A DNA stretch of 64,000 bases from Demequina aestuarii (GCF_000975095.1 NZ_BBRD01000001.1:1135467-1199466), one strand, 5' to 3'; numbered from the stretch's first letter, positions 40,251-49,643 are shown. The notes: generated by a model from the letters alone, not told the origin. Made by a program: numbers and translations.

Positions 40251-40271
40251 CGGACGCTCGACGGTGCGTCG

Positions 40272-41141
40272 CTACTCGCCCTGCCGTCGCAGATCCGCAA
40301 TGCGCGCCCGTTCCGCGTCGAGGTCGTAGTCAGGAGTGGGCCACGTGAGGTCCATGCTCTCGAGCGCAGAGGTGAGCAGTTCGGTGACCGCGAGCCGGGC
40401 ATACCACTTGCGTGTGGAAGGGATCACGTGCCAGGGCGCGGCATCCGTGGAGGTGCGGTCGAACACGGCCTGGAACGCCTCCATGTAGGCAGGCCAGTAG
40501 GCGCGCTCGTCCAGGTCTGACGTGCTGTACTTCCAGTGCTTGTCCGGGCGGGTGAGGCGTTTGGCCAGCCGGTCGAGCTGCTCGTCCTGCGAGACCATGA
40601 GAGCGCACTTCACGATGGTGATGCCGTTGTCCGTCAGGCGCTGCTCCCACTCGTTGATCTCGTCGTACCGACGCTCCCAGGTGTCCTGCGGCACGAGTTC
40701 GTGGACACGTGCGATGAGAACGTCCTCGTAGTGCGAACGGTCGAAGACCCCGATGTGCCCTGCCTTGGGGAGCGCCTTCTCGATGCGCCAGAGGAAATGG
40801 TGTTCGAGTTCCTCCTCGGTGGGAGCTCCGAAGCCGCGCGCCTGGACTCCTTGCGGGTCCACCATGCCCAGCACGTGCCGGACGATGCCGCCCTTGCCGG
40901 CGGTGTCCATGCCCTGGAGCACGAGCAGCAGCGACCGGTCGTCGCCCACGCGCCCCTGGGCGAACAGGCGTTCCTGGAGTTCGGCGAGCAGCGTGCCCCG
41001 CTCCTTCCGCAGGCGTCTGCCCTGCTTCTTCCCTCCGGAGAACCCGGGCTTGCCGGTGGGGTCGAAGTCCTCGAGACGAAAGCCCTCACTGACACGGAGT
41101 GCCGAGGTGGGGTGCTCATCCCAATGCTTGCTGGTCGCCAT
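40272..41141 (-). CDS. ppk2: Polyphosphate kinase 2 family protein
   Basis: A 289-residue PPK2 phosphotransferase that uses polyphosphate to phosphorylate nucleoside mono- or diphosphates. Walker A is LQGMDTAGKGG, Walker B IGVFDRSHYEDVL, and the lid module contains KRLTRPDKHWKYSTSDLDER. The WHVIPSTRKWYARLAV end is typical. Class (AMP or ADP specific) cannot be read with certainty. It lies three bases after the treZ stop and is probably the last gene of a treY-treZ-ppk2 operon. Confidence 0.9.
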   Translation of the reverse strand: MATSKHWDEHPTSALRVSEGFRLEDFDPTGKPGFSGGKKQGRRLRKERGTLLAELQERLFAQGRVGDDRSLLLVLQGMDTAGKGGIVRHVLGMVDPQGVQARGFGAPTEEELEHHFLWRIEKALPKAGHIGVFDRSHYEDVLIARVHELVPQDTWERRYDEINEWEQRLTDNGITIVKCALMVSQDEQLDRLAKRLTRPDKHWKYSTSDLDERAYWPAYMEAFQAVFDRTSTDAAPWHVIPSTRKWYARLAVTELLTSALESMDLTWPTPDYDLDAERARIADLRRQGE

Positions 41142-41144
41142 GAC

Positions 41145-42884
41145 TCAGCTCGCGGGAACCACGACGACGGCGTCGGCCGCGAGGAGCAGCTGACCGTCGC
41201 CGGCTTCCGTCACCTCGCCGAAGGTGGCGACGGGCGCGACGCCGGGTACGGCCACCGGGCCGTCGGTGAGGTTCGCATGAACCGTGAGCGGGCCGTGCAT
41301 GGTCAGCACGCGCGGCGCCGACTCGCTCGCGCCCGCAGGGTGGGTGGCCCATGCCTCGCGCGCGTCGACACGTGAACGCAGCGCCATCAACTCGGCGACC
41401 CAGTCCCTGATCGCGTCGTTTCCCGCGCTCGACGATCCGATGCCGGAGCCGAGCTTGGAGCGCAAGAAGGTCGTGCGGTCCTGGGGGTCGGGAACGTGCA
41501 CCTCGCCGCCATAGAGATCTTCCCAGCCGTGGCCGGCGAACTCGCTCATGCGCCCTTCCGACACGGCGCTGCCCAGCGGCTCGTCGTGGTCCGTGAAGAA
41601 CATGAACGGGCGCGTCTCTCCGTACTCCTCGCCCATGAACAGCATCGGCGTGAAGGGGCCGAGCAGCACCAGGGCGAGCGATGTCGCCTGGGCGCCGGGG
41701 GAGAGCGTCGATGCCGGCCGGTCGCCGATCGCGCGGTTGCCCACCTGATCGTGGTTCGAGGCGCACACGACGAACCGCCGGCGGTCCATCTCCGCAGGCA
41801 CGGGTGCTCCCCACTCCATGCCGCGGAACGGCGAGTAGGTGCCGTCGTGCCAGAACGCGTCGCGGTACACCTTGTCGAGTGCCTCGATGCTGCCGAAGTC
41901 GACGTAGTAGCCGTGGCGCTCGCCGGTGAGGTAGGCGTGAATCGCGTGGTGGACGTCGTCGGCCCACTGGGCGGTCATGCCGTAGCCGCCCTCGGCCGTG
42001 GGGACCACCATGCGGACGTCGTTGAGGTCGGACTCGGCGACCAGGGACAGCGGCCGCCCCAGCCGGTCGGAGAGCGCGGACGTGTCGTCGGAGAGCTGCG
42101 CCAGAATGTGCACCTCGGAGTCGTCCTGCAGCTCGTGCACGGCGTCCAGCCGCAGGCAGTCGATGCGGAAGTCCGTCAGCCATCGCGACACGTTGTCGCG
42201 GATGAAGTCCCGCATGCCGCGAGCGTGGGGCTGGTCGAGGTTGACGGCCCATCCCCACGGCGTGTGATGCGCATCCGTGAAGTAGGGGCCGAACTTGCTC
42301 AGGTAGTTCCCGTCGGGGCCCAGGTGGTTGTAGACCACGTCGAGGCAGACTCCCAGGCCGGCGCGGTGAGCGGCGTCGACGAACCGCTGCAGCGCCGCCG
42401 GACCGCCGTACGCCTCGTGGACCGCGTAGAGCGCCACGCCGTCGTATCCCCAGCCATGCCGGCCAGGAAAGCCTGCGACGGGCATGAGTTCCACGATGTC
42501 CACGCCGGTGGCCTTCAGATCTGGCAGCTGCACGATCGCGGCGTCAAGGGTTCCCGTGGGGGTGAATGTGCCGACGTGCATCTCGTAGAAGACCGCTCCC
42601 AGAGCGTCGACACCCTGCCAGCCGTCGTCCTGCCAGCGGTGCAGGCCGGTCTCGAACACGCGTGACGGTCCGTGGACGCCATACGGCTGCTGCGCCGAGC
42701 GCGGGTCCGGCCACGGTCCTTCGCCGTCGACCTCGTACGCATAGTCGGTGCCGTGCGCCAGCTCGGGTCCGTTCCACCAGCCGTCCTCGCCGCGGGTCAT
42801 CGGCTCGCGGACGCGCTCGGAGTCGGGTGCCCCGATCACCGCCACGACCGCATCGGCCGTGGGCGCCCACACGCGTGCGCGCAT
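41145..42884 (-). CDS. treZ: Malto-oligosyltrehalose trehalohydrolase
   Basis: A 579-residue GH13 enzyme releasing trehalose from maltooligosyl-trehalose. The N-terminal domain has MRARVWAPTADAV and YAYEVDGEGPWPDPRSAQQPYGVHGPS. The barrel follows with DVVYNHLGPDGNYL, the nucleophile region FRIDCLRLDAVHEL, the acid/base VAESDLND and SNHDQVGNR; the family mark is FMGEEYGETRPFMFFTDH. The ATG overlaps the treY stop (TGATG). It works with TreY in making trehalose from glycogen-type glucans. Confidence 0.95.
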   Translation of the reverse strand: MRARVWAPTADAVVAVIGAPDSERVREPMTRGEDGWWNGPELAHGTDYAYEVDGEGPWPDPRSAQQPYGVHGPSRVFETGLHRWQDDGWQGVDALGAVFYEMHVGTFTPTGTLDAAIVQLPDLKATGVDIVELMPVAGFPGRHGWGYDGVALYAVHEAYGGPAALQRFVDAAHRAGLGVCLDVVYNHLGPDGNYLSKFGPYFTDAHHTPWGWAVNLDQPHARGMRDFIRDNVSRWLTDFRIDCLRLDAVHELQDDSEVHILAQLSDDTSALSDRLGRPLSLVAESDLNDVRMVVPTAEGGYGMTAQWADDVHHAIHAYLTGERHGYYVDFGSIEALDKVYRDAFWHDGTYSPFRGMEWGAPVPAEMDRRRFVVCASNHDQVGNRAIGDRPASTLSPGAQATSLALVLLGPFTPMLFMGEEYGETRPFMFFTDHDEPLGSAVSEGRMSEFAGHGWEDLYGGEVHVPDPQDRTTFLRSKLGSGIGSSSAGNDAIRDWVAELMALRSRVDAREAWATHPAGASESAPRVLTMHGPLTVHANLTDGPVAVPGVAPVATFGEVTEAGDGQLLLAADAVVVVPAS

Positions 42885-45400
42885 CAGGCGGCCACCAGCA
42901 GCGCCACCGGCATGGCGGGCAGCAGGTCGTGCAGGTCGACGTTGCCGCCCTCGAACTCGCGGCCGGACAGCACGTCACGCCAGCGGCCATCGGGCAGGGT
43001 CACTGTGTGCTCGCGCCAGCCGCCCAGCCTCTCGAGGTCGAGACCCAAGCGGGTCGCCACCGTGATGACCTGCGGCTCGTCCCCGACCGTGCGTGCGTAC
43101 ACGACTGCATGGCCGGACGATGCGGCGAGCGGGTGGTACCCCGCGTGGTCGCCGATGAACGCCTCGGGATGGTCTCGGCGTGCCTGCACGGCGCGCGCGG
43201 TGACCAGCAGCTTCTCCTCGTCGAGGGTCTTCGGCTTTGCGCGGCCGGTCACCTTGCGGAGCGCTGATGCGCGGGCCGCGAAGTCCACCGGGCGCCGGTT
43301 GTCGGGGTCCACCAGTGACGGAGCGACCATCTCAGTGCCCTGGTAGACGTCCGGAACCCCGGGCATCGTGAGTTGGATCAGCTTCATCGACAGGATCGCG
43401 GCGCGGGTGCCGATCGCCACCGACCTGTGCCACGCGAGGACGATGTCGCGGATGGCCGGGTCCGTGTGAGTGGACTGCGCGAACCACAGCACTGCCGATT
43501 CGTAGTCGGCGTCGACGGCGGTCCACGTGGTGTGAGTCTTCGACTCGCGCATGGCCTTGACGAGGTATCCCTCGAGCCGGTCCCAGTCCATGAATCCGTG
43601 TTCGTCGGACGTGCCCACCAGCGTCTGCCACCACAGGTTCTCCATGCGGCCATCCATCAGGGAGGGACGGATTCGAGATGCGGCCTCTTGGAGGTGCGTG
43701 ACGGTGACGTCCCACTCGTCGGCGGCCTCTGACAGCACTCCCAGACGGGCGCGAACGTCCTCGGACCGCTTCGTGTCATGCGTGGTGAGGCATGTCATCG
43801 CGTGGGGATAGGCGATCTGCTGCTCGTCGGCCCAGGCGTGGAAGCCCGAGGGGGGCAGCGCGAATCGGCCGGCGGGGGAGCCGACCTCGCACAGCGGAAG
43901 CAGGTGGGTCCAGCGGTAGTACGCGGTGTCCTCGACGCCCTTGGCCATCACGGCACCGCAGGCCTGCTGGAAACGCGTGATGAGCTCGCGCCGGTTCTTG
44001 TCGTCCGTGCGGCCGGCAGAGCCGACCTCGGCGCCCTTGAGGAGGTCGACCACCACATCGAGGGTCTCGTGACGCTCGGGGTCAAGGTGCGCCTGTGCAC
44101 GCTCGGCGGCGTGGTCGATGGCCTCGAGCGACGGCGGCTTGGGCGGGACGCCGGCCACGACGTAGGCACGGTAACGGTCGAACTCGACGAGCAGAGTGCG
44201 CAGGCAGTCGTACAGGGACCGCCACGTGTGGTCGCGCAGCCGCACGTCGGTGTGGCACACGGTGTGGGCGATGGTCGCGAGGCGGTGCACCTCGCTCGAC
44301 AGGGACTCCTTGACGATCTCGAGCTTGGCCTCGGAGATCATGTCCGGCAGGGTGCCCATCGCGTCGCCCGTGAGGCGGTGAAGGGTCCCGGCGAGCGGAG
44401 ACGAGCCGGCTGGGTCCCGCAGCAGCGCGCCCACGCGCCATGCGGCGTCGTAACCCGTGGTGCCCGCGGTGCGCCACGACCGCGGGAGCTGCTCGTCGCC
44501 CTCAAGGATCTTCTCGACGACCACCCACGCGCCATCGGTCGCATCGTGAAGACGTGCGAGGTAGCCCGCGGGGTCAGCGAGACCGTCGGGGTGGTCGATG
44601 CGCAGGCCTTGCAGCGTGCCGTCCTTGACGAGATCGACGATCACGCGGTGGGTGGCCTCGAACACGTCCTCGTCCTCGACGCGTACGGCCACGAGGGACC
44701 CGACGTCGAAGAAGCGCCGATAGTTCAGTTCCTCGTTGGCCACCCGCCAGTAGGCGAGTCGGTAGTGCTGCTGGTCGACCAGATCCGCCATCGGCAGGTT
44801 CTCGGTGCCCTCGCGCACGGGGAACACGTGCTCGAAGTACCGCAGCACGTGGACCTCGCCCGCATCCTCGAAGCCCGGCACGACCATGGTGTCGAGGTGC
44901 AGCTCGTCCGCCGCGAGCACCGTGCCGATGCGCTGGCCGAGCACGGGCATGAGCACGGGGTCGCCGCTCGACCAGTCCACGTCGAACCAATGCGCGTGAT
45001 CGGACTCCTCGCCGTGCGCGAGCACCGACCACAGCGCCTTGTTGTGGAAGGCGGGCGTGGGGACCGCCATGTGGTTGGGAACCACGTCGGCGATGAGGCC
45101 GAGGCCGTGCTCGCCCGCCTTCCACGAGAGCTCGCGGAGCGCGTCGATGCCGCCCAGCGACTCAGCGATCCGGGAGTGGTCCACCACGTCGTAGAAGTGC
45201 GTCGAGCCGGGGGCCGCCTCGAGCACGGGCGACAGATAGAGGTGGCTCACTCCGAGCGAGACGAAGTACTCCAAGTGCTCCGCCGCATCGGCGAAGGTGA
45301 AGTCCGCGCTGAGCTGGAGTCGGTAGGTCGAGTTCGGCACCGGCGCATCGAGGCGGTGCCCGGCCCGTCGCGTGCGTTCGTGAGTGACGTCAGTCATCAA
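42884..45400 (-). CDS. treY: Malto-oligosyltrehalose synthase
   Basis: An 838-residue GH13 intramolecular transglucosylase turning the reducing-end alpha-1,4 bond of maltooligosaccharides into alpha,alpha-1,1. Motifs are NSTYRLQL, YLSPVLEAAPGSTHFYDVVDH, DVVPNHMA, the nucleophile in GLRIDHPDGLADP, the acid/base in VVEKILEGDEQLP and TTGYDAAWRV. Length is in the family range for actinobacteria. It heads the operon with treZ and ppk2; no treX/glgX debranching gene is present nearby. A second ATG lies three bases downstream of the first. Confidence 0.95.
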   Translation of the reverse strand: MMTDVTHERTRRAGHRLDAPVPNSTYRLQLSADFTFADAAEHLEYFVSLGVSHLYLSPVLEAAPGSTHFYDVVDHSRIAESLGGIDALRELSWKAGEHGLGLIADVVPNHMAVPTPAFHNKALWSVLAHGEESDHAHWFDVDWSSGDPVLMPVLGQRIGTVLAADELHLDTMVVPGFEDAGEVHVLRYFEHVFPVREGTENLPMADLVDQQHYRLAYWRVANEELNYRRFFDVGSLVAVRVEDEDVFEATHRVIVDLVKDGTLQGLRIDHPDGLADPAGYLARLHDATDGAWVVVEKILEGDEQLPRSWRTAGTTGYDAAWRVGALLRDPAGSSPLAGTLHRLTGDAMGTLPDMISEAKLEIVKESLSSEVHRLATIAHTVCHTDVRLRDHTWRSLYDCLRTLLVEFDRYRAYVVAGVPPKPPSLEAIDHAAERAQAHLDPERHETLDVVVDLLKGAEVGSAGRTDDKNRRELITRFQQACGAVMAKGVEDTAYYRWTHLLPLCEVGSPAGRFALPPSGFHAWADEQQIAYPHAMTCLTTHDTKRSEDVRARLGVLSEAADEWDVTVTHLQEAASRIRPSLMDGRMENLWWQTLVGTSDEHGFMDWDRLEGYLVKAMRESKTHTTWTAVDADYESAVLWFAQSTHTDPAIRDIVLAWHRSVAIGTRAAILSMKLIQLTMPGVPDVYQGTEMVAPSLVDPDNRRPVDFAARASALRKVTGRAKPKTLDEEKLLVTARAVQARRDHPEAFIGDHAGYHPLAASSGHAVVYARTVGDEPQVITVATRLGLDLERLGGWREHTVTLPDGRWRDVLSGREFEGGNVDLHDLLPAMPVALLVAA

Positions 45401-45463
45401 GTCGCGTCCCTGTTCGTTGCGGTCATGGCCATCATCCCAGATCCGCAGGGACGCGCGTTGCTT

Positions 45464-45898
45464 TCAGCTGGTGGTAACCGTGACGTCGACGGGGATATTT
45501 CCCCGGGTGGCGTTCGAGTACGGGCACACCTCGTGGGCCCTGTCGGCGACCCGGCGAGCGGTCTCGTCGTCGACGCCCACCAGGTGAACCTCGAGCGTGA
45601 CGGCGAGTCCGAACCCTCCGGTGAGCCCCAGCGCGCCGATGCCCACCTTGCCGGTCACCGTCGAGTCGTCGACCGTGACCTTGAGCTGCTTCGCCGCCTG
45701 GCCGATCGCGGAGTTGAAGCACGCGGCGTACCCGGCGGCGAACAGCTGCTCGGGATTGGTGCGCTCTGCCTTGGTGAAGGGCTTGGGCGTCGCGAGGTCG
45801 AGGTCCAGGAGCTGATCGTCCGTGGCGACGTGGCCGTTGCGGCCGTCCCCCGTGGCGGTGGCAGTGGCGGTGTAGAAGACCTTCGGCTTGGTGGTCAT
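45464..45898 (-). CDS. ohr: Organic hydroperoxide resistance protein, Ohr/OsmC family
   Basis: A 144-residue thiol peroxidase that reduces organic hydroperoxides. The two redox Cys lie in AAGYAACFNSAI and HEVCPYSNATRGN, and the Arg near the N-terminus is replaced in the visible region by GRNGHVATDD. Ohr length is usual. ATG 45898 (MTTKPKVFYTA) is chosen over a GTG three codons upstream because Ohr proteins start this way. It is divergent from a TetR gene and may be under its control; no MarR-type OhrR gene is present. Confidence 0.9.
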   Translation of the reverse strand: MTTKPKVFYTATATATGDGRNGHVATDDQLLDLDLATPKPFTKAERTNPEQLFAAGYAACFNSAIGQAAKQLKVTVDDSTVTGKVGIGALGLTGGFGLAVTLEVHLVGVDDETARRVADRAHEVCPYSNATRGNIPVDVTVTTS

Positions 45899-46014
45899 GG
45901 CGATCACGACTCTGTTTCTTGGATGCTGCGCTTGTTGGGGTACTAGTCAGTCTACATAGGAACGCGAGTAGCCTGGAGGGCATTCCCGGCTTGTCACATC
46001 GGATGGAGGCGGTC

Positions 46015-46572
46015 ATGGCCACAGGCACGATGCGCGGGCAGGCGCGCGCGGCGATTCTCCGTGCAGCGGTGTCCGAGTTCACGTCGCACGGCATCCGGGC
46101 CGTCAGCGCGGACCGCGTCATGGCCGACGCCGGAGTGTCCAAGGTGACGTTCTACCGTCACTTTCCCACCAAGGACGATCTCGTGGTCGCGTATCTCGAG
46201 GCCGAGCTCGACCGGGTGCAGCGAGCGGTGGCCGACGCTGGCGAGGGAGCCACGCCCGGGCAGTGGTCCGCTGCGCTTGCCGAGGAGATCTGCCGACCAG
46301 GCTTCAGGGGCTGCCCCTTCATCAATGCCGCAGCGGAGTACGCGGATCCCGATCACGCCGTGCGCGAGGTCGTGGCGCGCTTCCGCGCGTGGATGATCGG
46401 GGCCATCACGGCGGCACTCGTGTCACGGGGCGTCGCGGAGCCGGAGCGGGTCGCCCGCCAAGTCATGATGCTTCGCGACGGAGCGCTGGTGGAGGGCTAC
46501 GTGTCAGGCGACCCGGACAGGGTCGCCGCCGAGCTGTCAGCGGGAGTCGACGCCCTCGTCGCCGCCGCGTAG
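46015..46572 (+). CDS. TetR-family transcriptional regulator
   Basis: A 185-residue repressor. The TetR_N HTH is at about residues 8-50 (RAAILRAAVSEFTSHGIRAVSADRVMADAGVSKVTFYRHFPTKDDLV). The ligand-binding C-terminal domain includes CPFINAAAEYADPDHAVREV, which recalls TetR proteins of the DUF/YxaF-like group. ATG 46015 is chosen because GGAGG lies five bases upstream. It is divergent from ohr; the intergenic TACTAGTCAGTC region could hold a shared operator, but no strong palindrome was found. Confidence 0.85.
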   Translation: MATGTMRGQARAAILRAAVSEFTSHGIRAVSADRVMADAGVSKVTFYRHFPTKDDLVVAYLEAELDRVQRAVADAGEGATPGQWSAALAEEICRPGFRGCPFINAAAEYADPDHAVREVVARFRAWMIGAITAALVSRGVAEPERVARQVMMLRDGALVEGYVSGDPDRVAAELSAGVDALVAAA

Positions 46573-46582
46573 CACTCGCGGG

Positions 46583-46588
46583 TAGCGT
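46583..46588 (+). promoter_or_regulatory. -10 element (TAGCGT) of the DUF1684 gene
   Basis: TAGCGT ends six bases before the ATG at 46595, predicting a leaderless mRNA, although the intervening CGAGGG is purine-rich. Confidence 0.45.
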
Positions 46589-46594
46589 CGAGGG

Positions 46595-47188
46595 ATGAAC
46601 TACTCCTGGCACGTGCGCGACTGGCGCCGACAAGTCTTTGATCTCTATGCCGCGGTACGGACGCACGAGGACCCCGCGGCCGCGCATCGGCTCTGGATCG
46701 ATGGCCGCGATCGACTCCTGGCGACGCACCCCGCCACCCCCGTGCCGGAGGGCGACCGCGAGGGCTTTCGCGCCCGCATCGGCGCCTATGACCCGGACTA
46801 CCGGTTCGTGGTGCCGGTCGACGAGGCGGAGCGCGAACGCCGCGAGGTGCCGACACCCAGCGACGGTCTGGTGCCGTTCGAGCGCATCGGCCGCGTGTCG
46901 CTTCCCGGGCTGGGGGACCTCGACGTGTGGTGGCTCGACTCTTACGGCGGGGGAGTCTTCCTGCCGTTGCGCGACGGAGGAGCGGGGGACACCACCTATG
47001 GGGGAGGGCGCTACGTCCTCGACACGGTCAAGGGTGCGGACCTGGGCGGCGACTCGGACGCGCTCGTGGTGGACCTCAACTTCGCGTTCCAGCCCTCGTG
47101 CGCGTACTCGAGTGACTGGGTGTGCCCCCTGCCAGGCCCGGGGAACCGGCTCGAGGCGCGCGTCGACGTGGGGGAGCTGGTGCGCTAA
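46595..47188 (+). CDS. DUF1684 family protein
   Basis: A 197-residue protein with the DUF1684 marks: a middle strand region (DLDVWWLDSYGGGVFLPLRDG), GDTTYGGGRYVLDTVKG and the end PSCAYSSDWVCPLPGPGNRLEARVDVGE with two Cys. The biochemical role of the family is not established. No signal peptide is present. It follows the TetR gene by 22 bp and is convergent with the P-type ATPase gene. Confidence 0.82.
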   Translation: MNYSWHVRDWRRQVFDLYAAVRTHEDPAAAHRLWIDGRDRLLATHPATPVPEGDREGFRARIGAYDPDYRFVVPVDEAERERREVPTPSDGLVPFERIGRVSLPGLGDLDVWWLDSYGGGVFLPLRDGGAGDTTYGGGRYVLDTVKGADLGGDSDALVVDLNFAFQPSCAYSSDWVCPLPGPGNRLEARVDVGELVR

Positions 47189-47212
47189 CCGATCCCGGGA
47201 GAGCGGTACCGG

Positions 47213-49549
47213 TCAAGACCTCGGGGAGTGTGCCGTGGGGACGAGGCTGAACGCACCCTCCTCTTCCTGCGCGTTGTGCAGGCGCAGGATTCCGTAGAGG
47301 CCGTAGAGGAGGCGGCGCAGCTCCACGACGTCCTCCGGCGCTGCCGCGCCGGTCTCGCCCGTCTGTCCCTCGCGAGCGTCCCGCTCGAGCCCGGCGAGCA
47401 GCCGCCCCAGACGACCGACCTGGTGTTCGATCTCGGCGTGAGTGCGACTCAGGGTCGCGGTGGCGTCCGCACCCCCCAACGCTCTGCTCATCAGTGGCAG
47501 GAGAAGCGCCTGATCAGCGCGTTCGTGGGGGAGCAGGTCGGTCTCGAGACGTTGGTGAAGGGCGCTGACCGGCGCAAGGCTGCTGCGTTCCGAGGTGAGC
47601 GCATCGGCCACCGCGCGTATCTGCTCGACGACGGCGAGCGTGGCGTCGTGCTCGGCCCTGAGCTGGCGCGCAGTCTCGATGTCGAGGGCAGGCATCGTGA
47701 CCGTGTGCGTCCGTCCTGGCAGCACAGCGCGCAGTGCGATCGCGATCGCGAGAACGTCGATCACTTCCTGAAGGAGCGCGCCGGCGGTGGGGGGCAGGTA
47801 TCCCAGGGCGGCGACCACCATCGCTACCAACGAGAGCCCCATGCCCACGGTCACAGCCTGGAACGCCACGCGCCTCGAGCGCTGGGCGATGAGGATCGCG
47901 TCGGCGAGGGCGTCGATCCTGTCCACGGTCAGCACGACGTCGGCCGCCTCGGAGGATGCGGTGGCCCCGTGCGATGCCAGCGCGACCCCGACTCCGGCCG
48001 CTGCGAGCGCCGGGGCGTCGTTGACGCCGTCGCCGACCATGATGGTGGCGGCTCCGTCCGACTCGAGGGTGATGGCGGCGAGCTTGTCGGCGGGGTCCCT
48101 GTCGGCGAGCACGGTGTCGACCCCCACGATCCGTCCCACCGCTCCTGCGGCGTCCGCCCTGTCCCCGGTCACCAGGACGACGCGTGTGATTCCCGCCTCG
48201 CGCAGGGCCCTCACCATGCGGGGGGCGTCGGGACGTATCGGGTCCTCGAGAAGAAACGCACCCGCAGGCACGCCGTCCACGGCGACGAACACGGACAGCG
48301 ACCCATCGAGGTCCACCCTGCGGCGCACCTGACGCGCCCATGCTGGCGGGGTGTCGCCCATGATCCAGGCGGCCTTGCCGAGACGGACATCGTGGGATCC
48401 CACGCGGCCGCTCAGTCCGTAGCCGTGCTCCTCTCGCACCTCCGTGGGGAGCTCCAGCTCCAGGTCACGCTGCACCGCCGCAGTGACGATTGCGCTCGCC
48501 AGCACATGCGTGGAGACCTGGTCGAGCGACGCGGCGAGGCGAAGGACCTCGGTCGCGTCCACATCGGTGCTCGCCATGACTACATCGGACAGCGCAGGCT
48601 GTCCCTGGGTGAGGGTTCCGGTCTTGTCGAAGAGCATGATGCGACCGGCGGCCAGTCGCTCGAGCGCACCGCCGCCTTTGATGACGACGCCGATCCGAGC
48701 AGCGCGCGACAGCCCCGACATGATGGCGATGGGGGCGGCGAGCAGGAGGGGGCACGGCGTGGCGACCACGAGCACGGCGACGGCCCGCACCGAATCTCCT
48801 GACAGCGCCCACGCCCCCACGGCGAGCACGAGTGTGAGCGGGACGAAGATGATGGCGACCCTGTCGGCGGCGCGCACGAATGGGGCCGACGAGGCCTGCG
48901 CCTGCTGGACGAGTCGCACCACTCCGGCGTACGTGGACTCGGTCGCAGTAGCCGTCGCCCTGAGCTCCACGGGCGGGCCGGCATTCACCACGCCGCTGCG
49001 CACCTGGTCCCCAGCGGGCCTCTCCACTGGCATGGGTTCTCCGGTGAGTGCCGACTCGTCGAGGACCCCGGCGGCGGACAGCCGCCCGTCGACGGGCACC
49101 ACCTCGCCCGTACGCACCAGGATCCGGTCGCCGACGCGGACGTCATCGACAGGAACGTCGTCGAGCCCGTCGGCGGTGAGCCGCCGTGCGGTGCGGGGCG
49201 CCCTCTCGACGAGGAGACTGAGCTCGCGACGTGCGCGCGCCGCCGCCCGGTCCTCCAGCAGCTGACCGGTGGCGAGCATCACCGTGATGACCGCGCCGGC
49301 GAGCGGTTCGCCCACCCACAGCGCACCCGCGAGAGCGAGGAAGGCGATCACGTCCACGGTGAACTCACGATTGCGAATCGCGCGGGCGATCCACCACGCC
49401 GAGACCACGAGCCCGAGCGCGGCGACCGCTACCAGGATGGTCTCGCCCCATGGTCGGGGCCCGCTCACCCAGAAGTACGCACCCACGAGGAGCAGCCCCG
49501 TCGAGACGACGAAGAGCATCAGGTCCGCGCGCGAACGCCACCACTCCAT
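47213..49549 (-). CDS. P1B-type metal ATPase fused to a C-terminal hemerythrin-like domain
   Basis: About 778 residues. A heavy-metal P-type ATPase (about residues 1-590) has the actuator motif LTGEPMPV, the membrane ion motif TPCPLLLA, the phosphorylated Asp in FDKTGTLTQG and the hinge MVGDGVNDAPALA. There is no N-terminal HMA or His-rich metal domain. The nucleotide-domain HP motif reads STHVLA (His kept, Pro lost). The last 190 residues form a helical HHE-type domain with RAEHDAT, LLPHERADQ, RTHAEIEHQ and RLHNAQEEEGAF, giving His/Glu ligands for a di-iron site. The metal substrate is undetermined. ATG 49549 is preferred; a GTG at 49585 is possible. Confidence 0.85.
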   Translation of the reverse strand: MEWWRSRADLMLFVVSTGLLLVGAYFWVSGPRPWGETILVAVAALGLVVSAWWIARAIRNREFTVDVIAFLALAGALWVGEPLAGAVITVMLATGQLLEDRAAARARRELSLLVERAPRTARRLTADGLDDVPVDDVRVGDRILVRTGEVVPVDGRLSAAGVLDESALTGEPMPVERPAGDQVRSGVVNAGPPVELRATATATESTYAGVVRLVQQAQASSAPFVRAADRVAIIFVPLTLVLAVGAWALSGDSVRAVAVLVVATPCPLLLAAPIAIMSGLSRAARIGVVIKGGGALERLAAGRIMLFDKTGTLTQGQPALSDVVMASTDVDATEVLRLAASLDQVSTHVLASAIVTAAVQRDLELELPTEVREEHGYGLSGRVGSHDVRLGKAAWIMGDTPPAWARQVRRRVDLDGSLSVFVAVDGVPAGAFLLEDPIRPDAPRMVRALREAGITRVVLVTGDRADAAGAVGRIVGVDTVLADRDPADKLAAITLESDGAATIMVGDGVNDAPALAAAGVGVALASHGATASSEAADVVLTVDRIDALADAILIAQRSRRVAFQAVTVGMGLSLVAMVVAALGYLPPTAGALLQEVIDVLAIAIALRAVLPGRTHTVTMPALDIETARQLRAEHDATLAVVEQIRAVADALTSERSSLAPVSALHQRLETDLLPHERADQALLLPLMSRALGGADATATLSRTHAEIEHQVGRLGRLLAGLERDAREGQTGETGAAAPEDVVELRRLLYGLYGILRLHNAQEEEGAFSLVPTAHSPRS

Positions 49550-49604
49550 GGAAATATCTTGGCCCCGCCTCCGTGACGTGTCCACGGGAACGGGGGAGGA
49601 GACG

Positions 49605-49630
49605 ACAAAGGCCGACCCGAAGGTCGGCCT
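49605..49630 (-). terminator. Terminator of the tRNA operon
   Basis: On the minus strand AGGCCGACC, a TTCG tetraloop and GGTCGGCCT form a perfect 9-bp stem (49609-49630), followed by TTGTC. It lies 14 bp beyond the tRNA-Val. The C(UUCG)G cap makes it very stable. Confidence 0.8.
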
Positions 49631-49643
49631 GTCGTGTGCATGG

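Noticed and set aside
45899..46014. Clear TetR operator palindrome between ohr and the TetR gene
   Set aside because: The TACTAGTCAGTCTAC stretch has only three symmetric bases at each end, so it is left as a possibility rather than annotated.
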